Assembly (NCBI RefSeq): GCF_036373705.1
Contig: NC_089858.1
Span: forward strand, 38,093,137 to 38,157,136
Direction of reading: 5' to 3'
Length of the DNA stretch: 64,000 nt
DNA from: Amia ocellicauda
Taxonomy: Eukaryota; Chordata; Actinopteri; Amiiformes; Amiidae
Made by a program: the position numbers and the translations under genes. Shown in pieces: positions 1 to 15,000 of the stretch; positions within the stretch are counted from its first letter, which is position 1; every line of letters starts with the position of its first letter. A model generated the notes under the pieces. The model saw nothing but the letters and a program-made list of their open reading frames with translations. It searched no databases and was not told the origin of the DNA.

Positions 1-2840
1 TAAGGGAAGGGCAGAGAATTTTCATCTCATCAAGCAACAATAAACAACTAGAAAAGGAAGTTTGAAGACAAACAGCATAATTAAGCAGCTGTGCACATTA
101 AATCTTATCACTTTAATACAACTTACAACAAAATGTTTGCTAATTAATTAATTAATAATTGCTCCTTGAAGGTTATTTTCTTCATTCATGGAACCGTTTT
201 CTCATAAATGGTTCCAAATTTGGATGCAAGAACCAAAAGGTGCTACATAGATCACAATTTTTGATTAACGCTTAAGCAGAGTAATGCAAAGTGTCATTGG
301 ACTGTAGTATAGTATGATAAAACCAAATTATGTCACCCATTTACAAATCTGTAAAACTTTGCTTGGGGATGTGTAGCCTACCGCTGACTCCATTCGACAT
401 GATTCCCGTCACATATTTTGGAAAGCACTTCTTGACACAAGCCTAGCGTTCTTTGCTCCCAAATTCCTGGCAGAGTCAAACAGGATCAACACCCTTTAAT
501 TCAAAGCTAGCAGATCACTGTGCAAAGGCCTCGGTAATCAGCTTTTAAGACTGGCCTTTTGAAGATCCAGATAATGTCCAAAGACATGGATTTTCTTGAG
601 AAAGATAAACGATGAGTTACAGTCTGCTTGCAAAAGCAACAGCCCAAGGAGCAGACTTCATGAAAACATTTGAAACACTGTGATAACTTCTGGGATTTTG
701 CAGCGATACAATTTCAAGTTGGGATGTGTTGCCAGCAGAAGAACTACAGACATAGTACAGCAGGATGTTAGTGCCGGAGGGCTGCTTCTTATTTCATTTT
801 TTTTTTTTCCAGTGAGGAAGCAATTCACTCAAACTTTCCAGTCTAAAGATAATCGTAGTAATAAAAAGAAGAAATTAAATGTGTCCGTATTTTCCATTTA
901 GTACAGGGAGCTATTGAAACCACGGGCCATTAATTCAAATATGTAATTTGTGACCTTTGTATGGCTTCTTGCTGATGAATGTCTCTATTTTCTTGTGGGC
1001 CTTTTTCCTATTATAGATAAGGTTTCCTATGTATGTTTCATGTGAGTGTTTAGTAGCTGTGTCTTGAGATCTCAATAACAGTTTAAAACTGATGTAGGTG
1101 CTAATTTAATTCCATATATCTCTTACTGTTGAAGTATGAAGAGATTTGGTTTATCACAATAAAGTTTTCTTCTGTGGGAGGTCAGATGGACCTTGAGGAC
1201 AAGCCTCCTGCACTAATGCCAGCTGCCATCTTGATTTCATATGACATCATATGCAATCATGGTGCTTAACAACAGGTTAAGAGATGATTTTCTGGTAAAC
1301 TACATGGAAAATGAACTCTGACCAGACAAAGGGAATCATGCCGATCAGATATACAGCCATGGAAGGAAGAAGAATCCTAGGGTTCTAAATGCCTTTTTTG
1401 ATAGCATTTCTATAACAGATGGAGTAGACTCATTGAGTACAGTCAATATGTATATTAAGCCCCGACACTCTCTACAGAATCAGACTAATTAAAATAATTG
1501 TCTGGGACAAATTTACAGTACTTTTTCTTCCCACATGTTTTTGAGAAATCCTAATTCAGAAAGACATTTGATTTCTTCTGGCTGCAAGCATGTATACAGA
1601 CAAATACATCCCAGACACAGTGACTGGAACTAAGAGAAACAAAAGAACATTCATACCCCTCAAACTCCTTCAGAGAAATCAAACGTGCAGTGTGTCTGTG
1701 TAATGGACTGTGCTTAAAATAGCCAAGGCTTAAGGCCCGGGTCCGGCACTGTAGCTTTTAATAAGGCTTCAGAGAATAGCCGCTATTCAAGCTCTGTACT
1801 GTACCCTTCAGTTAGCAGTCTGTCTGCTGTGATGAAAGCGCCACTCAGGGCAGACAGAAAAAGGCGGACGGAAAAACTATGAGAAATATGCAGCAGCCAA
1901 AGGTCAGGACGATAATTGTTGGGTGTGAGTATTGCATTGTTACCCTGTGTGCACCAGGTCCTGACAAATAAACGGGTACCTTGCAGTGGCACAGACTGCC
2001 CTTTGTCATCATTATCAAGTCAGTGAGAATAAGACTAAAACAGATCTTGCGCTGATGCTAACTTGCCAAGCGTTTTGGAGAAGCTTCCAAATGGCATTCG
2101 GTAGCTCAATCTTAATGAAGGCCACTCTAAAACCACGTCCAAGGTTTTCCACGTTGCCCCAGCTGTCATTATCTGAGGCTGTCTGAGAGTTGCAGTCTCC
2201 AAAGCCATGTACATAGCAAGCTCCCCTTCAGCCGCGCCAGTCTGGCTTGGCAGTGCGGTGCGAGGGCTGTTGGGGACCGCAGTGATTGAGAGTAGATAGC
2301 AGTTGCAGAAACAGAAACAAGGATATGATTTTGTTTTTGTTGTTCTCACTTGTTTTCTTCTTTTTTTCCATTACACCTAACATTAACAAAAATTTCTTCA
2401 CTGCCTGGGACAACACTGCAATTTTCTGTTGAACCACTTCCAGCTGCCACAATACAGGACACGTGTATTTTAATTTTTAATTAAAACCAAATGTGCATCC
2501 TTGTTAGGCTACAGAAACATGAATACAATTGCGGTTGTAGTGCAAACTGAACCACTGGTTTAACAATGTGCATTCTTGTCTAAGAGGAGCCTGGTATGTT
2601 GGCTGGTACCAGGGAAGGTCATGTAATTAGTATGTATTGTTATGAGGCAAGAGGCATCCAACTGAATGGAAGTAAAAATGCATCATTCCACTGTCTTTCT
2701 TCTATATTTTGCATATTGAATGAGAAAAACAAAATAACACAAAAAACTAAATTTTTCCACAACAAATCTTGAAGATGGATGGGATGCATTTCAGAGGCGA
2801 GACTCACCTTCTCACCTTCCCCTTGTTTGTGTGTTTTTAG
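1..2840 (+). other. loxl2: loxl2 intron, 5' part of window
   Basis: No coding exon is visible here. I looked for the exon that should precede the one at 2841 (the first half of SRCR2) and found no matching reading frame, so this is the 3' part of an intron whose 5' end lies outside the window. It ends in a normal acceptor, a T-rich tract followed by AG at 2839-2840. The sequence is AT-rich and I recognise no mobile element in it. Confidence 0.75.
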
Positions 2841-3057
2841 GATGTTCGCCAGGAAAAGGAAGCACAACTATTGGGATTACTCTGTAAACTGCACTGGGAA
2901 CGAGGCACATGTGTCTGCTTGTAAACTGGGCCATACGGTGGTGGAGAAGGGAAATGGTACCTGTCAGCAGGGGATGCCTGTGGTAGTGAGCTGTGTCCCA
3001 GGAAGAGCCTTTGCTCCCAGCTCCATGACAGGCTTCAGAAAGGCCTTCAGACAGGAG
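2841..3057 (+). CDS. loxl2: loxl2 exon: second half of SRCR2 and linker
   Basis: Acceptor AG at 2839-2840, donor GT at 3058. The reading frame enters with one leftover base, then [11 protein letters not shown], the SRCR signature [14 protein letters not shown], and a VSCVPG end of domain. The NGT sequon before CQQG corresponds to a known LOXL2 glycosylation site. It ends in phase 0 after RQE. Confidence 0.93.
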
Positions 3058-6000
3058 GTAGGCCTCAAATACACTCACTTCATAAGATAATAAACTCCCT
3101 TTTTTACATTTTATTTCTTTAACTCACAAATCTGATGTGATTTATTGTATTCACTGCTAAGGGTTTGTTGGTGAACTTTTGTTAAAATCAATTAAAAAAC
3201 AACATGTTTCTAGCTGTCAAAACCATTTGAACCATTTAAACGGTAAAACAGTAAAAGTTAAGTAAAACTTTACATGTTTAAACTTCTCCTGTCCAACATT
3301 TAATAACATGATATAAGCAAAATTGGTGAGACTTTGTCAAACTATTTTTGTATATTGATGTTTTGCTGCTGCACAAATGGGATCTATAGTAAAGGCATGA
3401 TTTCATTCTATTTATTCTTTTTTTTAAATTAAATATCACTTATCAAGCTTTTTTAACACATCTGTAAATGCTTACACTGGTCACGGGAATGCAATCTTTT
3501 AATTCAATGGAAAGAAGTATTTCTGACACAGCTCCAAGCAAAACATCAAATATGAATGCACCCCCATTGTCTGCAATATGTTCTTTCTAAGAACATAGAA
3601 AGAGTTGTTCTGCATGCCTGAGTTCAAAACCAATCAATATGTGATATTTAATTCTCTATAACTTCAACAAGAATGTATTTTCCTCTTATGATGTAGGTAC
3701 ACTCTAATCCCACAAGGGTAATTGTTTGTTTCAGTTTGAATTGAACTTCAACCTGTGTAACTTGTAAGCATTTCCACAACTGGATGTATTTAACATTTCA
3801 GCTATAGGTCTTATGATTGAAACAGATCCTTGTGATCCAAGGGAAAATATCCATCTATACAATCTGATTGCTGGAAACAAATGTGAAATGTGAATGCTGA
3901 ATCAAATCCTTATACCTACCAAGTAACTGTGAGCAACAAAAAGCGAGCAACACTGCATTCTGAGGTTTGAAACCTTTCATTTCTGTAAATCTCACAGTAG
4001 CCAAGTTTGTTCACCTGTAAACACACTGTTCAACGTGACGCAGATATGATCTAAACACCATCTGGATGCACAGCCTCACTGAAATCCTGGTTTATACAAT
4101 TTGGGGCAGTCTATATAGATTACACTGTCTGGCTCTGTGATTCTGCTGTCCCAGTGGAAAGTTTTAAAGAGCTCTTGAGAAGGGAGGCCACATTAAAGCA
4201 ATTACCCAATAAAATAAGAGGAGGCAATGCTTCTCAGAGAAATGCCAAATTTGTCCACTGTAATTCACTGCCATGAGAATAACAGATCACAAACTATCAG
4301 AGACAAGAACAGCTCTTGCCTAATTTGCAGGGGCCTGTGCTGAGAATCAGCTGTAACTTGTATGACACATGAAAAAGATCAATCTCTCTTTTGATCTAGC
4401 TTCTTTCATGTGCAAAACAGAATTGCAAAACATCCAGAAAATGTAGAAAGATGCAACATGTGAAGCATTCTTGTTTTAATATTTTAGGCACTGTGATGTG
4501 AAGTATGACAGAAATACTGTAGTAGTGTAATAATTTTTTGGCCGTGGAATTTTTGGAAGACCAAGGGCCGGATTAAATCAAAAATTCGACCCACCCGCTA
4601 ATTGCAAACTACAAACCTGTACATCATAGCGGTTACATTTCTGATTAGAAGAAAGTGGCATCTAACTAAAAATTAAGCCGCAACTGAGTACAGTTGTGTA
4701 GTTTTCCATTAGCGGGTGGGTCGAAGTTTTGATTTAATCCCAGCACAAGTATGATATTGAGCCAAACTATTCATTGGGATAAAATGTCATCCACTTACTT
4801 AATCTCGTACCTGCCCATATTAGAAAACTATATATATACACTCACCTAAAGGATTATTAGGAACACCTGTTCAATTTCTCATTAATGCAATTATCTAACC
4901 AACCAATCACATGGCAGTTGCTTCAATGCATTTAGGGGTGTGGTCCTTTGGCTTTTACCAAAACGTGGATGGTCTTGTTTTGATCAGAAGACTGTCTGGT
5001 TCCAGAATATGTCAATATGTTCCTTACAATTGTCAATATTTTCTGAGATTTTGTATTCATACTCAGACCAAGTATAAATGAGGGGGAGGTGGTATAAAAA
5101 ACTGATTTTCATCAGAGAATGCTTCACATCGTTAGAAAGCAGTTTTCATGGGATACCAAACACTTGACAAACAACACACTAGTGGAGAGTACACTTGGAA
5201 TTGAAGAGAAGCACACGGATTTGGTGCCCTTCTAAGGTACCAGAGGGGTTTGTCAGCTTAAGGGGTAAAATTTTGTTAAACAAACCGATTCCATGATTTC
5301 TTTATCTCCAATCATTGATTTGTTCTATGCTTTAATTTCAGAGTACATTGGGACATTAAACTGTGTACATTTCAATAAAAAATTTAAAATTGAGGTGTTC
5401 TAAAACTTTTGACGGTAGTGTATAATAAAAAAGGTTGTCTTTTCTTGCTTTTAAAAAGATTCATGGCTACTTTAAAGCAGTAGGTAGTGTATTCATATAT
5501 ATAAATCTAAAACTGTTACCCAAAAGTCCATACAACTAAAATGCCTATACTTCATTGCCATTTTCAATAAAAACAGATTGTTTTTTAATTGCAAATTGGA
5601 TTCAGCATATCTTGGGTTAATATATCTTCCATCATCTTGTTGGTTTCCCTGGTTAGTCTTTGCAAATAGTTTTTCCCAGCCCATTGTATTGTAGAGCCAA
5701 GATAGTGGCAGAAATGGCCAATTATCTTAACTTTAACATTATTCCAGGACTAAATATCAGGCAGGGATGTTATTAATAGGCCCTGTTGTAAAATGAGATT
5801 CTCGCACCTTGCCAACAGCAGTTCATGAAGAGCAACATTGAAGAAAATGTGAAATGATTATAGAATCTGTCTGTGGCTATTGTAGTCTGGTGCGTTGGCT
5901 TTCTCTCCTTGGCAGGCCCAAATTGAGACTCATTACCAGTTTGATGTTTGGTTTTGCAGTTGGGTATCCAGTTGTTTCCAGTTATGTTGCAGCATGTTTT

Positions 6001-9000
6001 CTATTGTTTGCTTTTCATAACCACGCTATTATGTCACTCCTTATAAATAAAAAACAATGGCATGTGTTAAACATTTTAACTCATTAATGTGTCCTATCTA
6101 TGAGACTGTGTGAAGATGTGTTTCAAATGATTAGGTCTACATTCATTACCGATTTTTTTTTTTTTTTTTAAATACTACCCTGACAGATCTGATAACTTCT
6201 TGTTTACGCTATATATATCCTTTTTTTCCAAATTGACGGTTATGTCCAATCAAATGCATCCCAGTTTATTCATGCCAATTACTCTCATTCCGACTCCTGG
6301 ATTACTGTCTGCATCATCTATATATAACCATTGTATTATAATTATTTCCACAATGTTTTAATGTACCTTTATTAGCCGTAACTAATTGGAATAGCTAGAT
6401 TTTTCTCATAGGCATGTATTATACAATTTACTACTGAATGGTTCCATTTCAAAATACATAAAAGGGAGTCCTACAGATTGGAAAAGTGACATTTAAAATA
6501 GTGTATGTTTCTACTCTGTTTAATCTTGTCTTGCACCAAATATCTGCAGTCGCACTTTAAAATGCACTTCATTGTTTATTTTCCAGCACTTTGGCTGCTC
6601 TGCCATTGACCTAATGGACTGACTCACTTTTTCTCCAAGTGCTTATACGTGTCTAAACGAAGACTGTAATTTATGTGCATAATTCAAAACTGGGATTTGA
6701 TTAGACTTTTCACTTTCACATACCTAAAAAGCTCCTCCTCGTGTTCATCAGACAGTTGTACCTCTAGCATTAGGATATATGTGCAGGTCCTACAGTCTTA
6801 CTCCTAGTGTATGTCCTTCAAATGAGCTTATGTCATGTGTCATTGTAAGCTGTCACTCTCTGTCTGCACCAATAACGTGGATATCCCTCATACTGGAGAA
6901 GAACAGATAGAGAGAAGGAGATGGAGAGAGAGAGGCCTTGGCTACAAGACTGGCTGTAGCCCACCAGGTTGCATTAGTCTTTAAACAGGCTGTATTTGTG
7001 GAACAGTGTGGCACTGATAGTAAAACATACTGGATGACTCAGCAGACTGCTCTGAGTCTGAGACTACATGTGCATGACCGGGGTCAATGAGACAAGGGGA
7101 GATTCTTCTCAGTGGTTTGTGTCAGACAGGCAGCCTGGAGAGACAAAAAGGGCCCCTCCTGCCCAGCGCTGTTATTTTCTCAGGCGGACGCTAATCTCTC
7201 CTCTTCTCCCCTTGTCTTGCCCAAAGTCCTCTGAGACTGGTGTGACTCAGGACTGCAAATACCGGGGATTTTTCTCTCTTGCATGTTTATTATGAAGACA
7301 GCTTGTTTCCCCTCATTGGGAGAGCAGGCAGACTGTGACTAGGGCAGTCACGGATGGCTCTTTTCTACAGAGACATCTGTGACAGATCTTCCCCCCCTCT
7401 TCCCAATCCTTTCTAATGACCCTCCTCTTAGGCCTAGCAGTTCATTACTTCAGTGCATGACTGCTTGCTAAACGGGTGCTTTGCTGTGAAGTGTCTTAAG
7501 ATTATGCGTTGAAAAGCGCTATGAAGGAGGACACAGTTGGCAAGTGAAGCTTGGCAGACTGGCAGACATTGGCAGAGGATGGCATGCAGTCTATGCTGAA
7601 CAAGTAAAACACTCACAGAAACACTTCTGACCTTGAGGTTGACTGTCAAGTTATTTTTTCTCCTTTGCAGTTCCTGTTGGCACTGTACTGATTTGAATGG
7701 CATTCATTTTACTTACAGTGTAAACTACAGACAAGTTGATAAGTCTGTTCCATTGTTTGTTTATTTCTGCTTTAATGAGGTTTGGTGGGAAATTACTGTT
7801 TATTTATTGAATAAGCATCTGCAGTTTATATCATTGTAATTATTTATGTATTTTATTTATAAGCAGATGCCCTTACCCAGGCTGTTGTATATAACAATAA
7901 TAACAAAATAAAAACACTATACAATTTCAGTCCTGATCCAAGTAATTTCAAACCAATCTATCTTAGTAAGCCAAGAAACTGACATCGTCCAATAGAAATG
8001 CCCCCTCCTAATTGCCCTCCTGTCTTCCCAGCAACCTCTGGTGCGTCTGAAGGGCGGTGCAATCGTGGGTGAGGGCCGCGTGGAGGTCCTCAAGAACGGA
8101 GAGTGGGGCACCATCTGCGATGACAACTGGAGTCTCCTCGCCGCCACTGTGGTGTGTCGGGAGCTGGGATTTGGTAGTGCCAAGGAAGCTCTGTCTGGTG
8201 CCAAGCTTGGGCAAGGTAGGCCGTCGCCGTCAGTCTCTGATTGTCTCTCTGTAGCTTTCAGTTGTTTGTTGACCCAGGACAGGAAAATGAGTATAATTTG
8301 CAATAACTGACAAAATGGTCCTGAAGGATTAAAAAAAAAATACTTAATTGCAAAGTCGACACTGCAGAGACTCCGCTCCAGTTCTGCTGACAAACTCAAC
8401 CAGCATTAAAAACAGAAACCAGTACTAAGATATGTGCATTCAGCTGTTCGCTGGCCTTCAGTCACAAGTTAGCTCAGTGGTGGAAGAATCAACCTTCATT
8501 CAATGGTCAAAAAACTTAAAAAGATGAAGACGTTTCATCCACCCTCTTGTTGCAGCAGATGCTAACATGTGTTGGCCAAATGCCAGTCTGGGGAAGGAGA
8601 AATCTTTTACACATGTCAGCAGTAGCAGTCTTTTATGTAATGTCTCCCTCCTTAACTGACTGATCTGGGGCCACGGACTCCATTTTGAGCCAACCATGCT
8701 TTGTAGGCAGTATCTGACTTTTAATACTTGGGAGACAAGCCTTTTTACATCTACATATTTTAAATGGTAACAGTCCCCAACTGAGTTTTGGCATCACTAA
8801 AAAGTGAATAATCAATTTTACAGCAAGATGTAGATGTAGTGATTTTGGAATTTGTGCACTTACTAGAGTCACTGAACAAATACTGTAGTTACCTCTAGGT
8901 AAAGTGGCGATATTTGTGAATTTTCTCTGTGTTTCTCAGTACCCCAATATTAAAGACTTATTTCAAATGTGAACCTTAATGGCATTAAAACATTAAAAGC

Positions 9001-12000
9001 TCACTAAGAGAGCAGCTCCAATGAGATGATCTGTAAAGAAGGTCAAACCTGAATGGAAACCTTGTTTGCTTGTTTGGTGTGTTTGGTTTTACTAAGGACA
9101 GCACCCTAACAGGAAAAGTATAGTTGTACAATAAAAGTATAGTAAGGATAGTAATACTAGAAGGCATATTTTCAATTTGGTAGATAAGAGGTATTCCGGG
9201 ACATGTAATTCAGTGAAGGTAATAAAGGTTTTTTACAAGGCTGTATTTAAGCCTTAACACGACACTAAAAGACTGTATGAAATAGAACCATGAAGGCTTG
9301 AATATATGCTTTAGGAGCTGTACAAAAAACTTTTTTGTTTGGTTGCCAGATTTGTCCAAGGTGGCTCTCATTCAAAAATGCAAGCAAGTAAGTGGAAGTG
9401 AATGTCACATTGCACATAGGGGCTTTACAAACTATGTATAATCACGCAGTAAGTTATTTAAGTAAGATTGTTATTTAACATCATGCAGAACATAATATAG
9501 TTGACAAAATTGGTTTTCTTGACATAAACAAAAAATAACAATTCAGTAACTTGTAAATGTAACATGAATATAGTGGCTTTATTTAATATTATTAACTATA
9601 ATCAGCAGGATGATCTTAATCTGTATGTACAGACAGGTGACAGATTAAAGGAAAAACCAACATAAAGTGTCTCAGTAAGGTGTTGGGCACCACGAGACGC
9701 CAGAACAGCTTCAATGCTCTTGGCACAGATTCTACAAGTCTCTGGAACTCTATGGGATGAACACCATTCTTTCAAAAGATATTCCCTCATTTGGGGTTTT
9801 GATGATGGTGGTGGAGAGCGCTGTCTAACACGTCGGTCCAGAATCTCCCATAGGTGTTCAATTGGGTTGAGATCTGGTGACTGCGAAGGCCATAGCATAT
9901 GAATCACATCATTTTCATACTCATCAAACCATTCAGTGAGCCTTCGTGCTCTGTGGATGGGGGCATTGTCATCCTGGAAGAGACCACTCCCATCAGGAGA
10001 GAAATGTGTCACCATAGGATAAAGGTGATCACTCAGAATAACTGTTTAATGATTTGTAGTGACCCTTCCCTCTAAAGGGACAAGTGGACCCAAACCATGC
10101 CAGGAAAATACCCCCCACAGTATAACAGTGTCTCCGGACCCCCTCACTGTAGGGGTTAAGCAGTCAGGCCTGTACCGTTCTCTTGGTGTCGCCACACATG
10201 CACTCGCCCACTTGTTGAGAACACTAGACAGTTGAGCGTCTTTGTGACTGAAGCTCCTGCCATTCGTGCCCCAATAATGACCCCTCTTTCAAGGTCACTT
10301 AGATCCTTTCCTCTTGCCATCTTGATCCAAAATTGAGGTCAATTGGGCCTGCTCAGCATTTTTATACATGTCACAGAGCATGATAGGCTATTAATTGCTT
10401 AATTGTATCATGCAGTACACCTGTTTGGAGGCAACTGCATTCTTATGTTCCTCCACTCATTTATTAATGTTTTTCCTTTAATTTGTCACCCGTCTGTATG
10501 TATGTATTGCTTCTTTATCATTAACACTACCTGAAATGGAATGGGGAAAAGTTGCTAACCATTGCTATTGTAAACACTCTACCATTTTGTCCATCAGAAT
10601 TTGATTTCTTAAAGAAACATTAACGAATTTAACCCCTAATGCTAAGAGCCTGTCTCACAGCTCACAGCCATCTCATTCTTAATTTACCATGACAACAGAC
10701 AAACGGCCCTGGGCTCCCTTTTCTTGTCGTACTATAAAGTCATAAAGGCACCTCCTGTTAATTGAGTCAGAGAAGTAGCCTTGGTCTCTATTTATGTAGT
10801 CCCCTGTTTGTAGTGCCAGCCTTGATCTACTTCCAGCTTATTTACATTCTCCAGGGGTTGCCAGCTATTAGACTCGATCTTCAATAGTACTAATTAGAAA
10901 ATGTGGCAGACTGTTTTGGTCTGGTGTTATTGTCTGCAGGCATTTTATTTCACTGCAGCGCTGTGCTTTTTGATGCCTGTAGAAGATGCTTGATGAGAAG
11001 ATCTTTGATACAGATCCAGCCCAGACAAAGACAAATCCCACAGTGTCCAGAAATTGTCCTCTCTACTGTCTCATAAAAGAGTCATCAAGGGAGACGTCCA
11101 TTTCAATGGAGAAGAAAGAAGTTTAGTTTTTTATGGTCTTCATTTATCTAGCTTCCCTTTGACAACAGCACTTTAAGCAGACCACTTCTCTTTGGAAGTG
11201 TTTTGATCACGGACAAACTTTTTGAACTGTCCTTAGAATGTAAAAGCTTTCTGATTGATGGATCTTATGTTGCTGCCTTGGGTGGAAACAATTATTAAGT
11301 AGTTTTGCAATAGTAGGTGAAGAGACGCAGAATTTGAAGTCCTGGTCTGTCTTGCAACTCTAATGTTGTCTTCTCTCCACTGTCCAGATAGTGTGGGTCC
11401 CTGGCTGTTCACATTCCTTCCAGCATTTTAGCGTGTTCGTCTTCTTACAATGAAATGAAACTCCACCTCCCAGTTTTGTCCCATAAAAAGTGCAAAACGC
11501 ATTTAAACACATCTTCTGGTTCAGTTACAGCACCCTGTTTCCAACAGGTTGTTAAACTATTAAAAACATCACAAGCAGAATGACTTACAAGCAAAATCAC
11601 ATAGGTAAATAACCGAAAAGCAAAAACACAATTTGGAAATAAATTCCAGAATGATGGCATACCCCTTGCGGATTATGGAAAATCAATTATTATTTAAGCT
11701 TTGGCAACATGGGGGAAATAAAGTAAATTTTGTTACTAAATGTTCTTGGTACTTTTCAATTTGTCTGTGTTCCAGTAACGGGAATAACAGAAGATGTTTT
11801 TGTGAAAATGTTTTCTGACCTGACCAAACGCATTGGACTTTTCCAGAAAAATAAGTACTCATGTCAGAACAAACCTGGACAGTGGTCAGATTAAAGGAAA
11901 AGTCTTTGTGAGCAATATTAGTATAGCTTATTATAAATATTGTAGCTGTTGTTTAGAATTGTATGTGTTAATTTTATTTTTCTGCTTGGATCAGCTTAAA

Positions 12001-15000
12001 TCTTTCCTAAACTTACGACTTTTTTTGTTTCACGTTGTCCTATTTCCTAATTAAACTCATATGGAGGCTAATAATGTGTTCCAATATTTTTTAGTGTTCT
12101 ATTGTTTTAGGCTTTTAAAACATTGCCTTTCAAAAATCATATGTGATCTTTAAGCCTTCCAATTGTATAGGAGTTAAAAACAATGCCAAAAGTCCCAATT
12201 CAATTAAGATCTGAGAGCTTGGTCCAAATGAGAAGAACCTGGACTCTCAACCAATCAGTTTTTGTGATTCCCTCCCACATCTGAAAAGACACCATGCACT
12301 AAGAGTATAGTCAGACTGAGAAAGGGAACAGTAGCTAATATAGATGGGTATCAATAAATAGGTACAGATTCAGTGTTGCAACACTAATGGTCAAGTTATT
12401 GGAAGGCCTGTAATTGAGGCTTTCTGTCTGCCAGAAAATGAAATTGTTATAAATGTGCACTCAACCGCATGCAGAGTCTCTTGAGGGGCGAGTTCAGATC
12501 TGGAGGAGGACATTCCACACCGTGTTCACTACCTTCTTTCGTTCCCATCTGGCCTCACACTGTAAATGCACATTTTTAACAGCCAAGTCTAATTTGATGT
12601 ATGAATGGAGAAGCAATGCTCAGGAATGGAACACTCAACCTTGTTATATAAAATCACTTTTTTGTAACTACCTCATAGTCTCCTGGTTTTAGTAGGGAAT
12701 TATATATCTGTGTAGCATCTGAAACCAAATTTTCACTACCAGTCTATTGTGTAACCTTTTGGAATTACATATTGCAATGGAATGCATTTGCCCAAAGACT
12801 GACAGTCATGTTTACCTGAACATAAGAAAGAACCAGTCTGCTTGTCTTTTTCTGGCTTGGCTGCTCACTTATTGATCCAGGGACTTATCGTGGTCTGGAA
12901 CACATATGAAATATGACCCACTTGCCAATTCCACGTTCCACATCTGTTGTTTAATGTTGGCTTCCAGAATCTTCCTAATGGAAAACTGGCACCCCCTGTT
13001 GGCTTTGGAGTTTTGTTGGCTTGCTGAGAATACTTTTTTTATGTAATACAGGCCCCTGACATGTTTCAATACTGGTTTAATGCACAATAAATATGTATTG
13101 TTCGATCAGCTACGCAAAAATAAACAAAGCCTGTGATCATATCTGGATTTACATATCTTTCAAACCTATACACTCACAACTCAGGCAAATATAGAACAGC
13201 TTTGTTCCTGTTCACTGGTTTGTGATCGCCTGTGTTTTTGTGATTTCACCAGGAATGGGTCCAGTCAACATGAATGAGGTGGAGTGTTCAGGGTTCGAGA
13301 AGTCCATAACTGAGTGCTTCTTCAACAAGGACGCCCTGGACTGCAACCATGAAGAAGATGCTGCTGTGAGGTGTAACGTACCTGCCATGGGATTCCAAGA
13401 GAGGGTAAGAACCATCCTTTGGCTACACAGTGCTGGTCAACTGTGGTTCTGTGTTGTAGCACTTAGGAATACATGGGCACCTGAGATCCTTGCCAATATT
13501 GGTTTCTTCCTGGAAGCTTTGTCACCTTATATCTGCAAATGGCCAGACTCCTACAGTCCTAATGAACTGACATATCTCCATTTGTGATTCAGACTAGGTA
13601 TGCTGTTGCTATAATGTATGTGAGATGGATTTTAAAAGTCTGTCAGTTCTCACAGGGCATGTGAACCAGCTTATTAAGATCAGATTGTCTTATTTATAAT
13701 ATGGATCCGTGGTTTATTTTCCCAGTGAGACTTCTGGCTTGCACAACAAGAGTATGAGCTAAACCTACCCTCAGATTCTACCGACATGTATTTCCCAGAA
13801 TCCATTACAGTCCCCAGCTCCAGCTGTGAGTGCGGCCTAGAAAAGCAGGATGATAGTTCCACACTTTGCAATGGAGATTTCTAAAGCCTTATACTAGTCT
13901 GAGTGTTTTAATTTGTGGAGCATCTTCTTGAATTATGATTACAGAGGAAGCCACAAAGCCTGTTTGTTTGCATAGCATGTGTGTGTGTGCGCGTGCTTCT
14001 CTTTGCCAATTGCATATTGATTCTATTACTGTTTTATTGTGGCTATTGTTAACAGATAACATTGCATAAAGTTTAAAGAAAATAAAGAATATAAAATATA
14101 TGTGATAAGGTGAATTTTGAATGGATTTACAAAACAAATCACAGCAAAAAGACTAAACCAAAAGGATGCCATTTCTTGTTTCAGCTGCGCCTGACTGGCG
14201 GCAGAAACCCCTTTGAGGGCCGGGTGGAGGTCCTGGCAGAGAAGAATGGCACTCTGGTGTGGGGCACAGTGTGCAGTGAGGGCTGGGGGACCATGGAGGC
14301 TATGGTCGTGTGTCGGCAGCTAGGCCTGGGCTTTGCCAACCATGCATTCCAGGTATTCCCGCTGAAATACCAAAGGTGCTAGAAATTGTTAAGGGAGTTT
14401 CACGTGTACAAATTATAATGGATAATATTACTACACATTATATTTATATATCAAATTATAATACACTTTGCAGGCATGATGTGGAAAAGAGAAGCTGTAG
14501 ATTGAAGCAGGTGGAAACATCTTGGGGAGCCTTCATCCAGCAGTGGAGATATAGACAGATATAATACAATGCTCACACATTAGCCTGTCTCACTGCAACA
14601 AAAAAAAAAGTGCAGCAAGAAAACCATAGGAGGAATTCTTACCACGAGGAAGATTGATACTGTAGCAAAGACATTGCCCTTCTTTAACAGTCGTGCATTT
14701 TTATTACTTGTTCATCATGTGAGAATGTTTCAAAGGATTTGTGTTTGGTAACTGAATAGGTGAGGCCTCCATTGTCAGTACTGTCATGATCTCTGTAACC
14801 CCAGCAGTACGGGTAAGGACAGAAACTGTGTTTAGATTAACAGCTGCAAGCACGGAGAGTTGTAATTCTACTCTGTTCTGTAATTCTTGTGCTAATGTCT
14901 TTGCCAAATCCGACTTATTCCAATTGTAAAGCGGGACTGGGTTTATGACTAAGAACAAGAGAACAATGGAATATTGTCTCAGTTGGAAAAAGCCGCTGTG

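Larger units (their letters stand above)
3058..8031 (+). other. loxl2: loxl2 intron with two non-autonomous DNA elements
   Basis: A 4974-bp GT-AG intron. It contains a small inverted-repeat element (4570-4740), a mosaic Tc1-ended element (4839-5420), a poly-T tract near 6151 and a short dispersed fish repeat near 7857-7885. The rest is unique-looking AT-rich sequence with no supported gene. Confidence 0.8.
8216..13252 (+). other. loxl2: loxl2 intron carrying an antisense Tc1 derivative
   Basis: A 5037-bp GT-AG intron. The only recognised insertion is the Tc1-like deletion derivative at 9630-10496. I see no other gene; the reading frames here are short and unconvincing. Confidence 0.8.

Noticed and set aside
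1..2840. A possible earlier loxl2 SRCR exon
   Set aside because: I looked for SRCR motifs ending before the MFARKRK exon and found none; the missing exons must lie upstream.
7917..8399. 160-codon open frame on the - strand
   Set aside because: It is antisense to loxl2 exon 8032-8215, shows no domain, and its length follows from the GC-rich exon on the other strand.
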